A stretch of 64,000 bases of DNA from Angiostrongylus vasorum (Eukaryota; Nematoda; Chromadorea; Rhabditida; Metastrongylidae): contig JADANN010000431.1 in assembly GCA_018806985.1 (NCBI GenBank), positions 310,001 through 374,000 of the forward strand. The letters are read 5' to 3'. Both the position numbers and the translations under genes were made by a program. The notes under the pieces were generated by a model. The model worked only from the letters and a program-made list of their open reading frames with translations. It made no database searches and had not been told where the DNA came from. Within the stretch, counting starts at the first letter, position 1. Each line of letters opens with the position of its first letter. Positions 33,400-44,559 of the stretch are shown here, one piece after another.

Positions 33400-34175
33400 C
33401 TAATTCAAGTGTTTTTCGAATATCCATCTTTTTAATTTCTTAATTCTTCGTTTTAAAGCCGACCACCAGGGTCTGCTCTGGCCGTTTTCCCTCTCTCCAT
33501 CGTGTGCGTTGTCTCTCCTTCGCCCTGCCAACGTCATTCGCATTGTAAGTGCAGACTCAGAGGAACAGAGATCGCTGCACCTCCATTATTTTTTTGTTGA
33601 ATTTACGTTAATTAACTATCTTTCTCACGTCACGTATTATTGCTACGGTGTTTGACCCTTTCACTGTGGGAACGTTCTTGTGCTATACGGTATAGAAGAT
33701 TTCGAACGAATTTCGCTGAAAGCATCCAACAAAAAAATTGTGAATTGATGGATTGAAAGAAATAAAAGATGCATTCTATAAAGAAAAAAGATAAGAAACG
33801 TTATTGATTGGTATGAATAAGGATGACAGGAGCGCGGCAACGAGGATGATGTGGGAAAATCCACACGATTGATTTTTTAGCCTGCGATCAGGTGACCGCG
33901 CAAGCAACTGAGGCTTGAATCTCTCGAAAGCCGGCTATTTTTCTCAAGACGATTACCGATTTGTTCGTTTTTTAGACCCCCTTCGTTGGTACTGAGAGTT
34001 TTTTTCGGAAGATGATTTTTTTTGTAATTCTTTCCATGATAAATAATTTGGGTAGAAGATTTCATAGTACTCTATGGAGGATCGCAACAATAAAGTGACG
34101 AGAGTGATTTTTTCCAAAATAAATGTGTATGATTATGGATTATAAGGTAACAGATCAATAATAATTGTAACACAA
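33400..34175. other. No recognisable feature
   Basis: Minus frames of 67 and 62 codons are present without a domain. AT-rich at both ends. Confidence 0.35.
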
Positions 34176-34182
34176 TAGAGGC

Positions 34183-34470
34183 GCATGTAGCGTAATGGTC
34201 GGAGACGCCCTGCAATACAAATGGGATCTATCCCCGCGCCTCACACTCACCAAGCCTTCCATCCCTCCAGGGTCGACAAATTGCTAGCAGACTTGTCTGG
34301 GAGGATAGCAGCACCGGCTTGATACATCGGTAGGCCACCGCGTGTCCAAGGGCCGGATATGTATTCAGTCACCTCTAACGATGCTTATAAAGTCGAATGC
34401 ATGGCTCGTCCCTCAGGGGACTGGTCAACGCCGAGAGCTTTATCCTTCATGCTTTTATAAACACTAGATA
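34183..34470 (+). mobile_element. SINE-C copy, full length
   Basis: The reference copy for this family in the window: head GAGGCGCATGTAGCGTAATG, box B GGGATCTATCCCCGCGCC, core GTCGACAAATTGCTAGCAGA then CTTGTCTGGGAGGATAGC, GATACATCGGTAGGCCACCG, and tail GGTCAACGCCGAGAGCTTTA. About 290 bases. Confidence 0.8.
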
Positions 34471-34569
34471 TTATGGTTAGATAGTCTTGCAGATTATAAG
34501 ATTATAACTGCGGTAATTACCATGGACAAATTTCGTCAGCCTACTTGGCGGGAAAATGCTAGTAGTGCA

Positions 34570-34790
34570 TTGGTAAAAACGAGACGTTGCATCCTCCTAG
34601 GGTGGCAAATTGCTACCAGACTTGTCTGAGAGGATAAAAAATTACTGTTCCTCGATGTCTCATATCGATCAGCTTTCGTAAATCTTTGTATAGGTTAAAT
34701 ATGCATGCATCCAATCGTCTCCTCGATGCCAGGGATGGTGGAATCCTTGAACGGTTGAAAAACGCTGAACGTTTCACGTTTCATCCTTTA
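34570..34790 (+). mobile_element. SINE-C fragment, headless
   Basis: GGTGGCAAATTGCTACCAGA then CTTGTCTGAGAGGATA, and weaker tail sequence to GTTGAAAAACGCTGAACG. Confidence 0.6.
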
Positions 34791-35184
34791 ACCCTTGTCT
34801 TTCGAGTTCAGAATCGCAGCTGTTCTTTCAAGGATCAAAATCTTATGTCAGCAAACTTTCCTGTAATCTGTAACAACCACAAGCTACTCCTGAGTGGAAA
34901 CCATACTCGATTAGCTTCCAAAATATGAGAAAAGACTACGTAGATTAACAAGGAGCGGACAAATCCACCAAATCGAATCCATGAGGTTTATTGCTCCCAC
35001 GGAGAACAGCTGTATAAATAGGACAGCAAAAAATAGATGAATTGTTGGAGCCCGTCCAAAAGTGAGTGTGACTCACTGAGTATCAATGTATTGCTTTAGT
35101 TTTGATGTAGATGGAAGATTCTCCAATCATAGAGAGCTCGATTGTAAAGATATTTGAAATAACGTCCCTCTATGTTCCAAAGCC

Positions 35185-35290
35185 GTACTAGTTAATAATT
35201 TTGAGCAGCGTACTCGATTACTCCGCAACGGTGATCGAACCAAAGTGGCGCACACTTTTGTCGCCATGTCCCTCCACTGCACGACAGAGT
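35185..35290 (-). mobile_element. tRNA-like SINE head
   Basis: The minus strand has GTCGTGCAGTGGAGGGAC (box A like) and TTTGGTTCGATCACC (box B like), spaced about 35 bases apart. No core can be seen. Confidence 0.4.
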
Positions 35291-35741
35291 CACAAAAAAA
35301 ATTATCCCCGGCCGTAATATCAGGTGAAAGTAGGGAGCACGTAATTTTGAGTGGTTTCACTAAGCATTCAATTTTTTAAAAAAAGTATAACCCTAATAAG
35401 ACTTGAAAATCTTGAAAGTTCTGCAATAAGGTGATTTGGTAGAGGATATTGTAACATTCTATTTTACAAAGAAATTGCAAATTCTGAGCTTAGAACTGAA
35501 AAAACTTTCGTATTGCAAGCAACGTGCTGTGCTTTTCAGGAGAAGGAGGACCGCTCAATAATGAATCCAGTGATTGCCTTTTTAATTGAGTTCACTTCAG
35601 TAATCGTGAAGTGATGTTTGGTCATCAAGACCTACCACCATGTGTCTATTTTCCACTTTTGGTGAAAATCGTTATCGAAATTGGAGATTTAATTTGGAGG
35701 ACTATTGAGTTTCTGAATACTAATGAAAGCGGCTTTGTGCC

Positions 35742-35799
35742 AGCAACAACAACAGCAACAACAACAACAACAAAACAACAACAACAACAACAACAATAA
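35742..35799 (+). repeat. CAA microsatellite
   Basis: An imperfect (CAA)n tract, with one or two GCA and AAA interruptions, of about 57 bases. Confidence 0.9.
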
Positions 35800-36154
35800 C
35801 TGCTACTACTAAAAAAAAGGAGATGAGAAAGAAGATGCTGACGGCAATAACGACGACGACTACAGCTTTTATGTCTACCGAACTTACTACCATCACAGAA
35901 CATCAACACGACTACCAGTTATTGCTCACCACCTCTTACTAAGAGAGAATTTGTGCTATGAGGTACTGAGATCTTGGCAACTTCAGAGTCACTAGTTGGA
36001 AAGTGATGAAGCATAAAAATTGTGCCATTGCTTTCCAGACCTCTTGGAAAGGAAATCTTGTGGAAACAGTAAATTACCAGTGAATTGGAAATTGCGCTGG
36101 GACATACAGTGTGTGACCCTCACGACTCATGAAAGTGAGCCATTCATGTAATCA

Positions 36155-37286
36155 GGTATGCAAATGCTTATTAGAAATTCCTAGATCTTGCTGTGGATCT
36201 TGTTCTAATTCAGCACTTTGCCACGTTTTACCGCCATCGGCGCTCACTTCAACTCGAATGATACCTCGACCACCACCACTCCACGCATAACCAGCAACGT
36301 CAATGGTTCCTTCTGCTCTTTCAACTTTTGTACCCGGAGCTGGAATGCAAAAAGCACTCTGTATAGGATATTCTTGAATTGCTGGCACAGATTTCCAATC
36401 CAGCTTGTCACCAAAATCAACTCCAGGAGAAAATGCCCTGTAATCCTTTTGTTGCCAGTGACTAGGACTTTCAACTTCGCTGAGGCGTATAGTTTTCAAC
36501 CATTTAACTTGACGAGCGCCAACAACTCCCGGCACCACACACCTTAACGGAGCACCATGGTCAGGAGGGATATCAGTTCCATTCATGCTGTATGCAATAA
36601 TGGTCTCAGGGCTCATTGCCTTCTCAAAAGTGATCGATGCTCCATAAGACTGACCTGTACTTGATTCTTTGATCATTTGGATCAACTCCAGCCAATAACA
36701 GTAAATCCCTTAGTCTGACGCCTGTCCATTCAGCATTACTTATCGCAGTCTCTTTCCACAACAATCCTTGAGTTTTTTTGTACTCATTCATGTCTGCTCG
36801 TCGATTTCCGGCGCACTGCACCACAGAGGTAACTGATACAGCACGATAATTCTTTTTCAACTGGTCAACTGACAACTTCAGCGGTCGATTAATACCTAGC
36901 CCTTCAATAGTGAGCCTGTGCGCTTTAACATCTATCTTTGGAACTGGCATATGGTTTCGAACAAAAAACAGGTCATTCGGAGTACGAAAATGATCCATCA
37001 CTAGAGCTGGAGGAGTCTCAGCATTGAATGGACGCTGCTGGTTGACAATCAGGGCGGGATGTCGTTCTGGGTCCGTGGAAAAGGGATCCGACACGTCCAT
37101 CTGTTTCGCCGTCTCCACTTCTTTTGGGTCCAAATTACCAATGCGAAGCTCTTCCAATATCTCCATAACCTCTTTCGTTTTGTTTCGGTTTGATTCGGCT
37201 TCTACATCGTCCTTGAGTGGTCGGTTACTTTTTTCATCCCTACTTTCGTTTCTGATTTCGGTTTTAACATCTCTCCGAATCAGCTA
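36155..37286 (-). pseudogene. suox-1: Sulfite oxidase, Moco domain, frameshifted and truncated
   Basis: Sulfite oxidase converts sulfite to sulfate in the mitochondrial intermembrane space. The minus frame opens after a TAG at about 37287, then reads SDPFSTDPERHPALIVNQQ, FFVRNHMPVPKID and VVQCAGNRRADMNEYK, which holds the Cys that binds molybdenum. At AGVDPNDQRIK (about 36680) the frame is lost. The match resumes in another frame at STGQSYGASITFEKAMSPE and continues through DHGAPLRCVVPGVVGARQVK, HWQQKDYRAFSP and YAWSGGGRGIIRVEVSADGG to EQDPQQDLG. About a dozen family residues are missing at the break, and no GT-AG intron fits. The C-terminal part of the dimerisation domain is absent, with no donor. 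The heme domain is not seen. There are no introns over 1.1 kb. Pseudogene, damaged exon and assembly error are all possible. Confidence 0.85.
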
Positions 37287-37375
37287 GTAGGAAGACCGAG
37301 CGAAGGATTCGTCGTCGAAAATACACCTCCCTCTGATCCACATCGTAGTGAAGACCTGGATACGCCCTTGCAAGG

Positions 37376-38074
37376 TTGCGTCAGGACTCCAGGAAGGACC
37401 AAGTTGCACGACCAGCAATAGGCCAGTCTCAGTACTCCGCACATTGGGTGCTCCCGTCTGTGACGTCAGGCGGTGAGACGACCGGTGAGAGGCCAGAAAA
37501 TCTCAGGTTACGCAGGACGTCAATGGAACCGGATCTGACGAGCACACGCACGACACGTCATGGAGATTGTTTCTTACTATGCACGTATAATGCCAGAACA
37601 CTCTCCACAGGCGACGATCTTCAAGCCCTTCTTGTAGTCGCAGATCGCATTGAATTTCACGTGATTACATTACAAGAAACAAAAATCAAGAAGACCGACA
37701 TACGCCAACTAAACAACGGGACCCTTGTGATCCGTGGAGAAAAGGACCCGTCACGAAATGTCGGCGGCGTAGGCTCTGTTGTCCACCCGTCCACTGTCCA
37801 TCTCGTCGACTCATACGAGGTTCTTTCCCCTCGCATAGCCGTTCTCCGTCTTCAACTGTCGCATCATAAGAAGATTACTATCATCAACTGCTACTCATCG
37901 ACCGACGCCGCTGATGAGTTCGAATTAAATGCGTTCTACTATCAGTTGGAGGAAGTCATCCGCAATGATAAACCATATCATAAATTTGTTGTCGGAGACT
38001 TCAACGCTAGAATAGGAAAGGCCAAAGAGAGCGAATACAGGATCGGAAATTTTCGGATTAGGAGAAAGAAATGA
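37376..38074 (+). pseudogene. LINE endonuclease domain, N-terminal part
   Basis: A 232-codon frame. The endonuclease begins [17 protein letters not shown] (N of the catalytic set), with [11 protein letters not shown] (catalytic Glu), [11 protein letters not shown] and [12 protein letters not shown] (the GDFN motif). The AP-type endonuclease would nick target DNA. The frame shifts near 38060. The domain resumes at 38195 with EIDHILTSRRW and ends in SGSDHRLL (38265-38290), the catalytic SDH. Confidence 0.9.
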
Positions 38075-38164
38075 GAATGGGATCCATCTCACAGGACTCC
38101 TGTCAGCTGCACGTCTCTTCCATGGAAACTCGTTTTTCCAGAAGAAAGAAAACCGCCGCTGGAC

Positions 38165-38630
38165 ATGGGAGTCTCCCCAACGGCACGTCTCATGCGGGAG
38201 ATCGACCATATTCTGACAAGCAGAAGATGGTGCCTACTTGACACATCGGTAGTCCCGTCATTGTGTAGTGGTTCTGATCACCGCCTTCTTCGCGCGAAGA
38301 TTCGATTCAGTCTTCATCGACCACTCGGAAAAAAGTCTAACTGTATACGACGAGAACATTCTGAAAGAAGTCCTATCCAAACGTGACTGGCAGATTAAAG
38401 AAGACCCAACCGAAGACTACGAGCTGCTTGTCGAAGAACTGAAAAGCTGTGCTGAATTCGCCTCAGTTCCTCAAGCGAGAAGATCGGATCGCATCTCCAT
38501 CACTACTAAGAAGTTGCTCGAAAAGAGAAGGGAACTGAAGCTTGATCCTACTGCAACACGTTTGACATGGCTAGTAATAAATGCCAGCTGCAGAATAGTT
38601 TTGCAGAAAGATCTGCAACGGTGCAAGTAG
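38165..38630 (+). pseudogene. LINE endonuclease end and linker
   Basis: Two overlapping frames. The first holds EIDHILTSRRWCLLDTSVV and GSDHRLLRAKIRF. The second (38268-38630) holds the linker with YDENILKEVLSKRDWQIK and a conserved RRSDRISITTKKLLEKRREL segment. The stop at 38628 separates it from the RT. Confidence 0.8.
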
Positions 38631-38914
38631 AGGAAACTACTGGAAACAGCAGAGAAAAAGAAGCAGTCTGAAAAAATGCCGTCGGGACATGTGTGATTAT
38701 AATGTTCCGCTGTCAGCCCTGATGAACGAAGATGGAATCGTTATGTTTCCATTGTTGTCAAAAAGTTCCCTGCCATGATATGGAATTAATAGCGGAAACG
38801 TTCTTCACCAACCTTTTCCGTTCCACAATCCCCCGTTCCAGACCCTAATATCCCCTGCTGGAGAAAAAACCACCTGGAATTCTTCCGTCGGAGGTTCGAG
38901 TTGCGATAGAAAGC

Positions 38915-39556
38915 ATGAAAAGAGGCACAGCTCCAGGACTAGACAATGTCACCGCCCATTTCCTTAGAGCTGGAGGCGACAATTTACATGTACTTCTCGC
39001 AAATCATATGACAGCCTACCTTCAAAAGGAAAAAATCCCAGACCAGTGGAGGACGTCGCATACGGTCATCCTGCCCAAGAAAGGAGACCGAAGGGGTCTT
39101 CGTAACTACCGTCCCATATTCTTGTTGAGTGTACTCTACAAGCTCTTCACGAAGATTATCCTCTCGCGCATATCAAGGACATTGGATGAGGCGCAACCAG
39201 TCGAGCAAGCAGGATTTCGGAAAGGATTTTGCTGTGTGGACCACATCCAAACCGTGTCCAGGGTCATCGAAGTTTGTCGGGAATACCATTTGCCTCTCGT
39301 CCTAACCTTTGTTGGCTGTGAAAAAGCGTTTGACAGTGTCGACACGAATGCAATCCTATCAGCGCTCGTCGACCAAGGAGTAGACCCGTCCTACATAAGA
39401 ACTTTGTGTGACTGTTATCGGAACTGCACTATGAAAATACAGCTTTTCCATCGACCTCTTACCATACCCATAGGAAAAAGGGGTTCGACAAGGCGACACA
39501 ATATCGCCAAAGCTGTTCAGTGCCGCACTGCAGTGGATAATGAAGTACTCGACTAG
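38915..39556 (+). pseudogene. LINE reverse transcriptase, catalytic Asp lost
   Basis: A 213-codon RT frame with KRGTAPGLDNVTAHFLRA, DQWRTSHTVILPKKGDR, LRNYRPIFLLSVLYKLFT and QPVEQAGFRKGF. Motif A reads LTFVGCEKAFDSV where the family has FVDYEKAFDSV, so the catalytic Asp is Gly (GGC, 39314-39316). Motif C follows in another frame as RFANDIVIFS (39604 on), where the first Asp of the ADD pair is Asn. The protein could not polymerise even if the frames were joined. Confidence 0.9.
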
Positions 39557-40010
39557 GATGAGAAAGGCATACGTATTGATGGAAAATTCCTATCAAACCT
39601 TCGTTTTGCCAACGACATTGTCATCTTCTCAAGAAGTACTAGCGAAGCAGAGATGATGATCAACGAGCTCAACGAAGCGGGGAAAATCATTGGACTTCGC
39701 ATAAATCGAAAGAAGACCCAGTTCATGAAAAAACCCATGGTGCGAAGGCAAAAAAATTGAATTGGATGGCTCTCTCATTACAGAGACCACCTCGTACATA
39801 TAGCTTGAGCGATCAATCAACATGGAATGCAACATGAAGAAGGAACTAGATAGAAGAAGGAGAGCAGCTTGAGCCCCATTCGGGCCTCTCAAAGAAGCCA
39901 CCGACCAGCTGAAGGACCCGAAAATTCGCGCTCATCTCTTCGATTTTACGGTCCTCCCAGCGCTCTGTTATGCTGCTGAGACGTGGGTTGATACTTCAAC
40001 TACGTCAAGA

Positions 40011-40493
40011 ATGCTTCACAATATTCACAGAGCGCTTGAGCGATGTCTTCTGAAATATAACCGGCACTCTCAATATCTAGCCGGAATGCGAAGCTCTGAC
40101 CTTCGAAATCTCTCACATATTCGAGATCCAGGAGAATATACATCGGTAGAGAGACATAGTTGTGCCTGTCACATAATGAGAAGAACAGAGGACAGATGGA
40201 CGAAAAGAACAGTAGAGTGGACTCCAAGAGAATGCAAACGTACCCCAGGACGACCACCTACACGTTGGGCGGACGTGTTCGTAAACAAAGTTAATCAGCT
40301 GTACCCGCAGCTCAGTTGTTTTACAGATCACGGTACGAGACTCGCACGCGCAACCATGCTCGAACAAGACCACCACCATGGACTACGATTGCGAGAGAAA
40401 GGAACGAATGGGATATGTGCAGGGGTCCGCACAGCTCGTGAAGACGGACCGTCCAAGTATCCAAGTATTAAAAATCAGTATCACGAATCGTGA
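40011..40493 (+). pseudogene. LINE C-terminal block
   Basis: A 160-codon frame with MLHNIHRALERCLLKYN, SSDLRNLSHIRDPGEY, HIMRRTEDRWTKRTVEW and RTPGRPPTRWADVFVNKV, the conserved C-terminus of RTE elements. It ends just past the 3' tail CCAAGTATCCAAGTA. Confidence 0.85.
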
Positions 40494-40494
40494 C

Positions 40495-42280
40495 TTCCTC
40501 GTAATACTGATGGCAAATTTTAAACCGTAGTGAAGCTTCGGAGCTCCGGTATTTTATAACTTTTTTGAGCTTATGATTTGTAAACTTGACTTTTATAAGA
40601 ACATACAGCACGGACTTGATTTGCAAAAAAAATTTGTCCTTAGTAGAATTCTGAGAAGAAAAACTTGCAAACTTTTTGAGCTTGTTAACAGATGAGAAGC
40701 ACTACCTTACCTATTTGACTCGTCCATTAAAGTTCTCCACTATTAAGTGGTGGACTTTAGAGATCAGAGTGAATTTTAGCACCGATTTTCCCTCCCGGTC
40801 TGATGGAAAGCCCTAATTGAGGCCCTTCCTGTGAGACCGTGCTCGAAGTGAACGACTAGCTTCATTACTGGTAAAAGAACAGTTTATTACATTGTTACTT
40901 GTAGGAGATAAACCAGTACAGATTAGTAATTAGGAATGTCAGAAAATTGTGGTGTAAAGGATAGAGGGCAGAATGACTGAAATGGATTGAAGTGAGGCGT
41001 CATCCACAGGGGTAACGTGTTCATGGCATATGGCAAAATGGTGAATAGCGCGGGTATACCGATCTCCAAAGAATAATTAGTTTTTTTGTAGTGTATCACA
41101 CAGCACTCAGAATAACTACTGCTTTCAGATAGAAGAAGATACCAAAAGGGCTAACTGAGAAGCTTCTCGAATGACACTTTATGCATTTCTTAAAACTTTA
41201 TTTAGGTATATATTTTGGTTTACAGCAGAACTCCTGAGTTTACCAAACTTGTTGAGTTTGTTGGCCTTACTTGGTTTGATGACAGGTTAAGTTATTGTTT
41301 CGGAGTGAAAAACAGCTAATCGGAAAAAAAATATCAAGAGCTCTATTAAACTTCGTAGCATTCTTAAGATAGGACTTTATGATAGGTTAGTCGAGTTCAT
41401 CGTTTAAGCTTTTTTCGGATCACACTATTCTTGTACCAACTGTATCACTCACTTCTCTTCTACCAACTGGATATTCACGTTCAGCTCGTTATTCACATAG
41501 TGAAAGAGTCGCCAAGCATAACTCGCCAGGTTCTGCCGTGACATAAGGTTCCAACTTGTGGGACAACATTGTAGCAATGAACTCTCTCTGGACTCGCAGT
41601 TTAATACCTATGGACTCCTCCATAGCTACGATCATAGTGTCGGTCCCTGATGAGGCGCTACAGAACTCTCACATCACGGATCTGCGTTGGATTAGTCGTA
41701 AATCTATTACGTGGAATTTGTACAAAATTAGGGTTCAACTGTTGCCTAAATCACATTTTCTGCGTGTGTTTGTTTGTTCGACTACGACGAGAGCTCAGGC
41801 TATTTCTCGAGCACTTGAAAGATTTTCAAGAAGAATTTTACCTCAGGGATTTGTTGATGTTACGGAACAGGATTTGTGTGAAAATTAATGAAGTGGAGCG
41901 AAATGAGCACGGAAGGAAAACGTCTCGGTTTACAATTTTGACTAATTCCATTGGTGATAGTTCGTAGTCTCAAAAGACCATTTAACACACATTAGACCAT
42001 AGCGTCATTCTATGCTCGACAGAAGACAAAGAAGAGCCTCTCTTTAACCCAAACTCTGTTTAGCAAGATATCTGCGCTTCAAATTCTTGCATGAAATTGA
42101 TACACCTCATTTTACGTGCTAGTACTCTTTCCAAGGACAAGAACAGGGAGGAAGACACGGAGTGCGAGATTTACAATTTGGCTATTGTAAGATTTATTAT
42201 GATGAACTATATGAAAAGCTTGTCAACTTAGACTTTACATAAACGTTCGAACGTCGTGTAATATGAATTTAGCCAATCTT
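40495..42280. other. Mostly unassigned
   Basis: Frames at 41556-41888 and 41650-41967 overlap and neither has a recognisable domain. 40500-41450 is AT-rich with no shared repeat. Confidence 0.35.
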
Positions 42281-42788
42281 AACAATAAATGACGTTCGCT
42301 GTTGGGAAGTTGTATGTAGAAGAGTTAAAAGATAGTCTCTACTGGAGAGAAGTCTCATTACTGATAGAAACACTGGGAATCGGGAACAGTCATGTCCAAC
42401 AAGTTCGTCAAATTATCCTGATGAAAACGACCGCCTTCTTTGCTGCTAGTATGTTCACTGCATTTTTTGACACTTATGAAGCCTTCAATTGTGGCTTCAA
42501 AGTGTGTAGTCGCTCTCAGGAAAGGTATTTCACTCCCATGAAAAGAGAATGTCTGTTTGTTTTATGCTTGAAAGTAAGACGGGTTATCTTGCAGCAATCG
42601 GAGTAGGCAGTCTCTATAAGATCTGAACCATACAGTAGCACTGACAATCATCTTTGTGGCATGTTTAATGGAAAGTCAGAACCAGGTAACTGTGTTATAG
42701 AACTACTTCAAATGATGCTATCTCATCGCAAAAAAAGAAGAAAGCGAATATAAAAAAATCCACTCTTTCCCCTTTGCTAGTGATATAG

Positions 42789-42960
42789 CGCTAATTCGAA
42801 CTTGGTACCAACTACACCTAAAACACCTGCGTCATATTCTCTGGAGTTGGAATCTGTATTAAACGATTACGTTAAAGGAATAGTTACAAGTTACGATACA
42901 ATGGTTCAACGTCTGAATGGTGTTCCCGAAGCAAAAAATATGGTGTTGTTCGCAGTTTTA
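42789..42960 (+). CDS. Unidentified candidate exon
   Basis: An acceptor CCCTTTGCTAG precedes a frame that reads NLVPTTPKTPASYSLELE, SVLNDYVKGIVTSYDTMV and QRLNGVPEAKNMVLF. An alternative frame over the start reads FASDIALIRTW, resembling an RT motif C. I favour a coding exon of unknown type, but an old LINE remnant is possible. No donor is certain. Confidence 0.25.
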
Positions 42961-43104
42961 TAGTTACAGCCTTTTTAATCTTATATTCTTTTATTCTTGT
43001 TGCTCATTTGTAACTTCGCTTGAGAAACATTTTCAGGTGAGAGTGTGATGAAAGTAACACATAAACAACGGCGTCATGTGAATACTTAAGGTATCAATAA
43101 GGGC

Positions 43105-43370
43105 AAATGTAACACAGTGGTTTGGATACTCTACAGCACAAGCTAGATTGATCGCTGGTTCTATCCAAGGACTCTTTTTAACTTTCTATCCCTCGGGCTC
43201 GGTAAGTTGGTACTAAACTTGTCGTGGAGTATGAAAACGCTGACTTCATAGATTCGTGGGCTGTTCCAAGTTGTTGTGAAGACCAGATATGCATTCAGTC
43301 ACTTTTATGATTCTATGCTCGACGAAACCGAATGCACGCGCATTCCACAAATTTCATGGCGACAACAACA
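43105..43370 (+). mobile_element. SINE-C copy, divergent
   Basis: Head with TAACACAGTGGTTTGGA and GATCGCTGGTTCTATCC, core GGTAAGTTGGTACTAAACTT then GTCGTGGAG, and tail CAGATATGCATTCAGTCAC. Confidence 0.6.
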
Positions 43371-43409
43371 ATAAATGAACGATCAACATGTGTTTATACT
43401 GTTGAGTTT

Positions 43410-43570
43410 TCACGAGGTTGATAGAGATGTTTATTCGGTTAACGTTTCGACGTCTTAGTCTTCATCAGAGCCGACGATCCTTGTCGATGGTCCACAGTTA
43501 TTCCTCTTCTCGATGTGGCGTCTTCGTCTCGCATCGAACCGGATCTTCCTCAGTTGAGCATTTCCGAAAC
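43410..43570 (-). mobile_element. Class 2 solo terminal segment with intact hammerhead core
   Basis: The minus strand reads CTCAACTGAGGAAGATCC, the ribozyme core, then CGAATAAACATCTCTATC and CAACCTCGTG. It matches the segment at 391-660 over the core and end. The rest of the element is absent. Confidence 0.6.
43440..43485 (-). ncRNA. Hammerhead ribozyme, canonical core
   Basis: Minus strand: stem I arm TCGGCT, then CTGATGA (the textbook core), stem II GAC / loop / GTC, GAAAC, cleavage triplet GTT, and the second stem I arm AACCGA (five pairs, one mismatch). As in the PLE ends, there is no closed stem III, only CG. This is the best CTGATGA core in the window. Confidence 0.65.
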
Positions 43571-43589
43571 AAAACAAATGAACGAATGA

Positions 43590-43888
43590 ATAAATGAATG
43601 TAATCTCATAAAAAAATAAATGAGTGAAGCAGTGTTATCTTCCTCAAAGGCGCGCCAAGCTTTTGACTCCAACCTTTTCGTCATAGTGGTCATTGAACGC
43701 GTATATACTCTAAACAGTAACTTGCGGGGCCAAATCGATTCATCAACTCTATGGTTTTCATCACCCCGACAAGTAGGTATAGATGTTGGAAGATTGTCAG
43801 AGGTCGGGGGAATATGGACAATACTTTCCATGGCAATTTCTGGGAGTTTCTTGAAGAAAGACAGCTCCTGTGTGATACGTTCGTAGCG
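43590..43888 (-). CDS. Unidentified candidate exon
   Basis: An acceptor ACCCATTTCGCAG precedes KTRYERITQELSFFKKL, PEIAMESIVHIPPTSDNL, PTSIPTCRGDENHRVDES and LFRVYTRSMTTMTKRLES. A donor AAAAG/GTTGGA near 43680 is possible, otherwise the frame runs on to about 43590. I recognise no family. Composition and splice site favour a real exon. Confidence 0.35.
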
Positions 43889-44559
43889 AGTCTTCTGCGA
43901 AATGGGTATCATGTGTATGTCCCCTTCATCTTATCACTGATATTTGTTCATAGTACATTACTACGATGGAAGAATATTGCTGAATATAATCTCATTAAGA
44001 AGTCAATGAGAAGAACCTACCCAGAGATCTTGTTGCCTTTGAAGGTTTTCATTAGTTCCAAAATCGGTTGAGAAAATGCGATCTAAAGGGGAGTAACCGG
44101 TTCAAGAAAACCGGGACTTTTCTGTGAGAAAATTCTTAAGATCATCTTTAATAAGCGTGTCTATCACTCCAACGACAACCACACACTGTCTACATGATAC
44201 TGTAATTGTCTCATAACTCTCTAAGCAACCGTACCTTTTTAAGAAATCCTCACAAATTTCGGCAAGTGTTCAATCTGTCTATATGGATGACTGTCCAAAT
44301 GCTGACCGGGTTTTTGAGCGCCAGATCACTTGTCTCTCGGTTCTCTTTCATCACGGCTTCTATCATTACTAAGTTCTATTGCGCTGACGCGCTGATCTCC
44401 TCAGTGAGAACTTGCATTCTCTAGGCATTTCATTTATATCTCACATGTATCAGTAGATTGCATCTCCATAAATGCGAATAAGATTGTCACACCATAAATG
44501 CTTATTTCATGTTGACCGAACACCCCCCAACATTTGAAGTTTTTTTTATTTTCATTGTG

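Larger units (their letters stand above)
37300..40485 (+). mobile_element. RTE-type LINE, nearly full length, broken
   Basis: The longest LINE. AP-type endonuclease (about 37550-38310), linker, RT (38900-39730), and a C-terminal block with RRTEDRWTKRTVEWTPRECK and GRPPTRWADVFVNKVNQLY (40175-40300). The 3' end (40430-40472) is CGTGAAGACGGACCGTCCAA then a CCAAGTAT tandem. Frames are broken at about 38060, 38170, 38640, 39556, 39760 and 39990. Repeat E shares its 3' tail. It is a different subfamily from the LINE at 985-3105, judging from the C-terminal block. Confidence 0.9.

Noticed and set aside
35611..35909. Frames ending in poly-Gln or containing poly-Cys/Val around the CAA tract
   Set aside because: They are translations of the microsatellite with no other support.
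36061..36180. A donor at CAG/GTATGC near 36155 as the end of the sulfite oxidase exon
   Set aside because: The CAGGTATGC is on the plus strand while the coding frame is on the minus strand.
36218..36547. A 109-codon plus frame opposite the sulfite oxidase
   Set aside because: Antisense shadow of a well-conserved minus-strand coding segment.
39136..40379. Several minus frames of 60-90 codons opposite the large LINE
   Set aside because: Antisense shadows of the RT and C-terminal block.
42289..42606. A 105-codon plus frame as part of a LINE
   Set aside because: No RT or endonuclease motif could be aligned. It is left unassigned.
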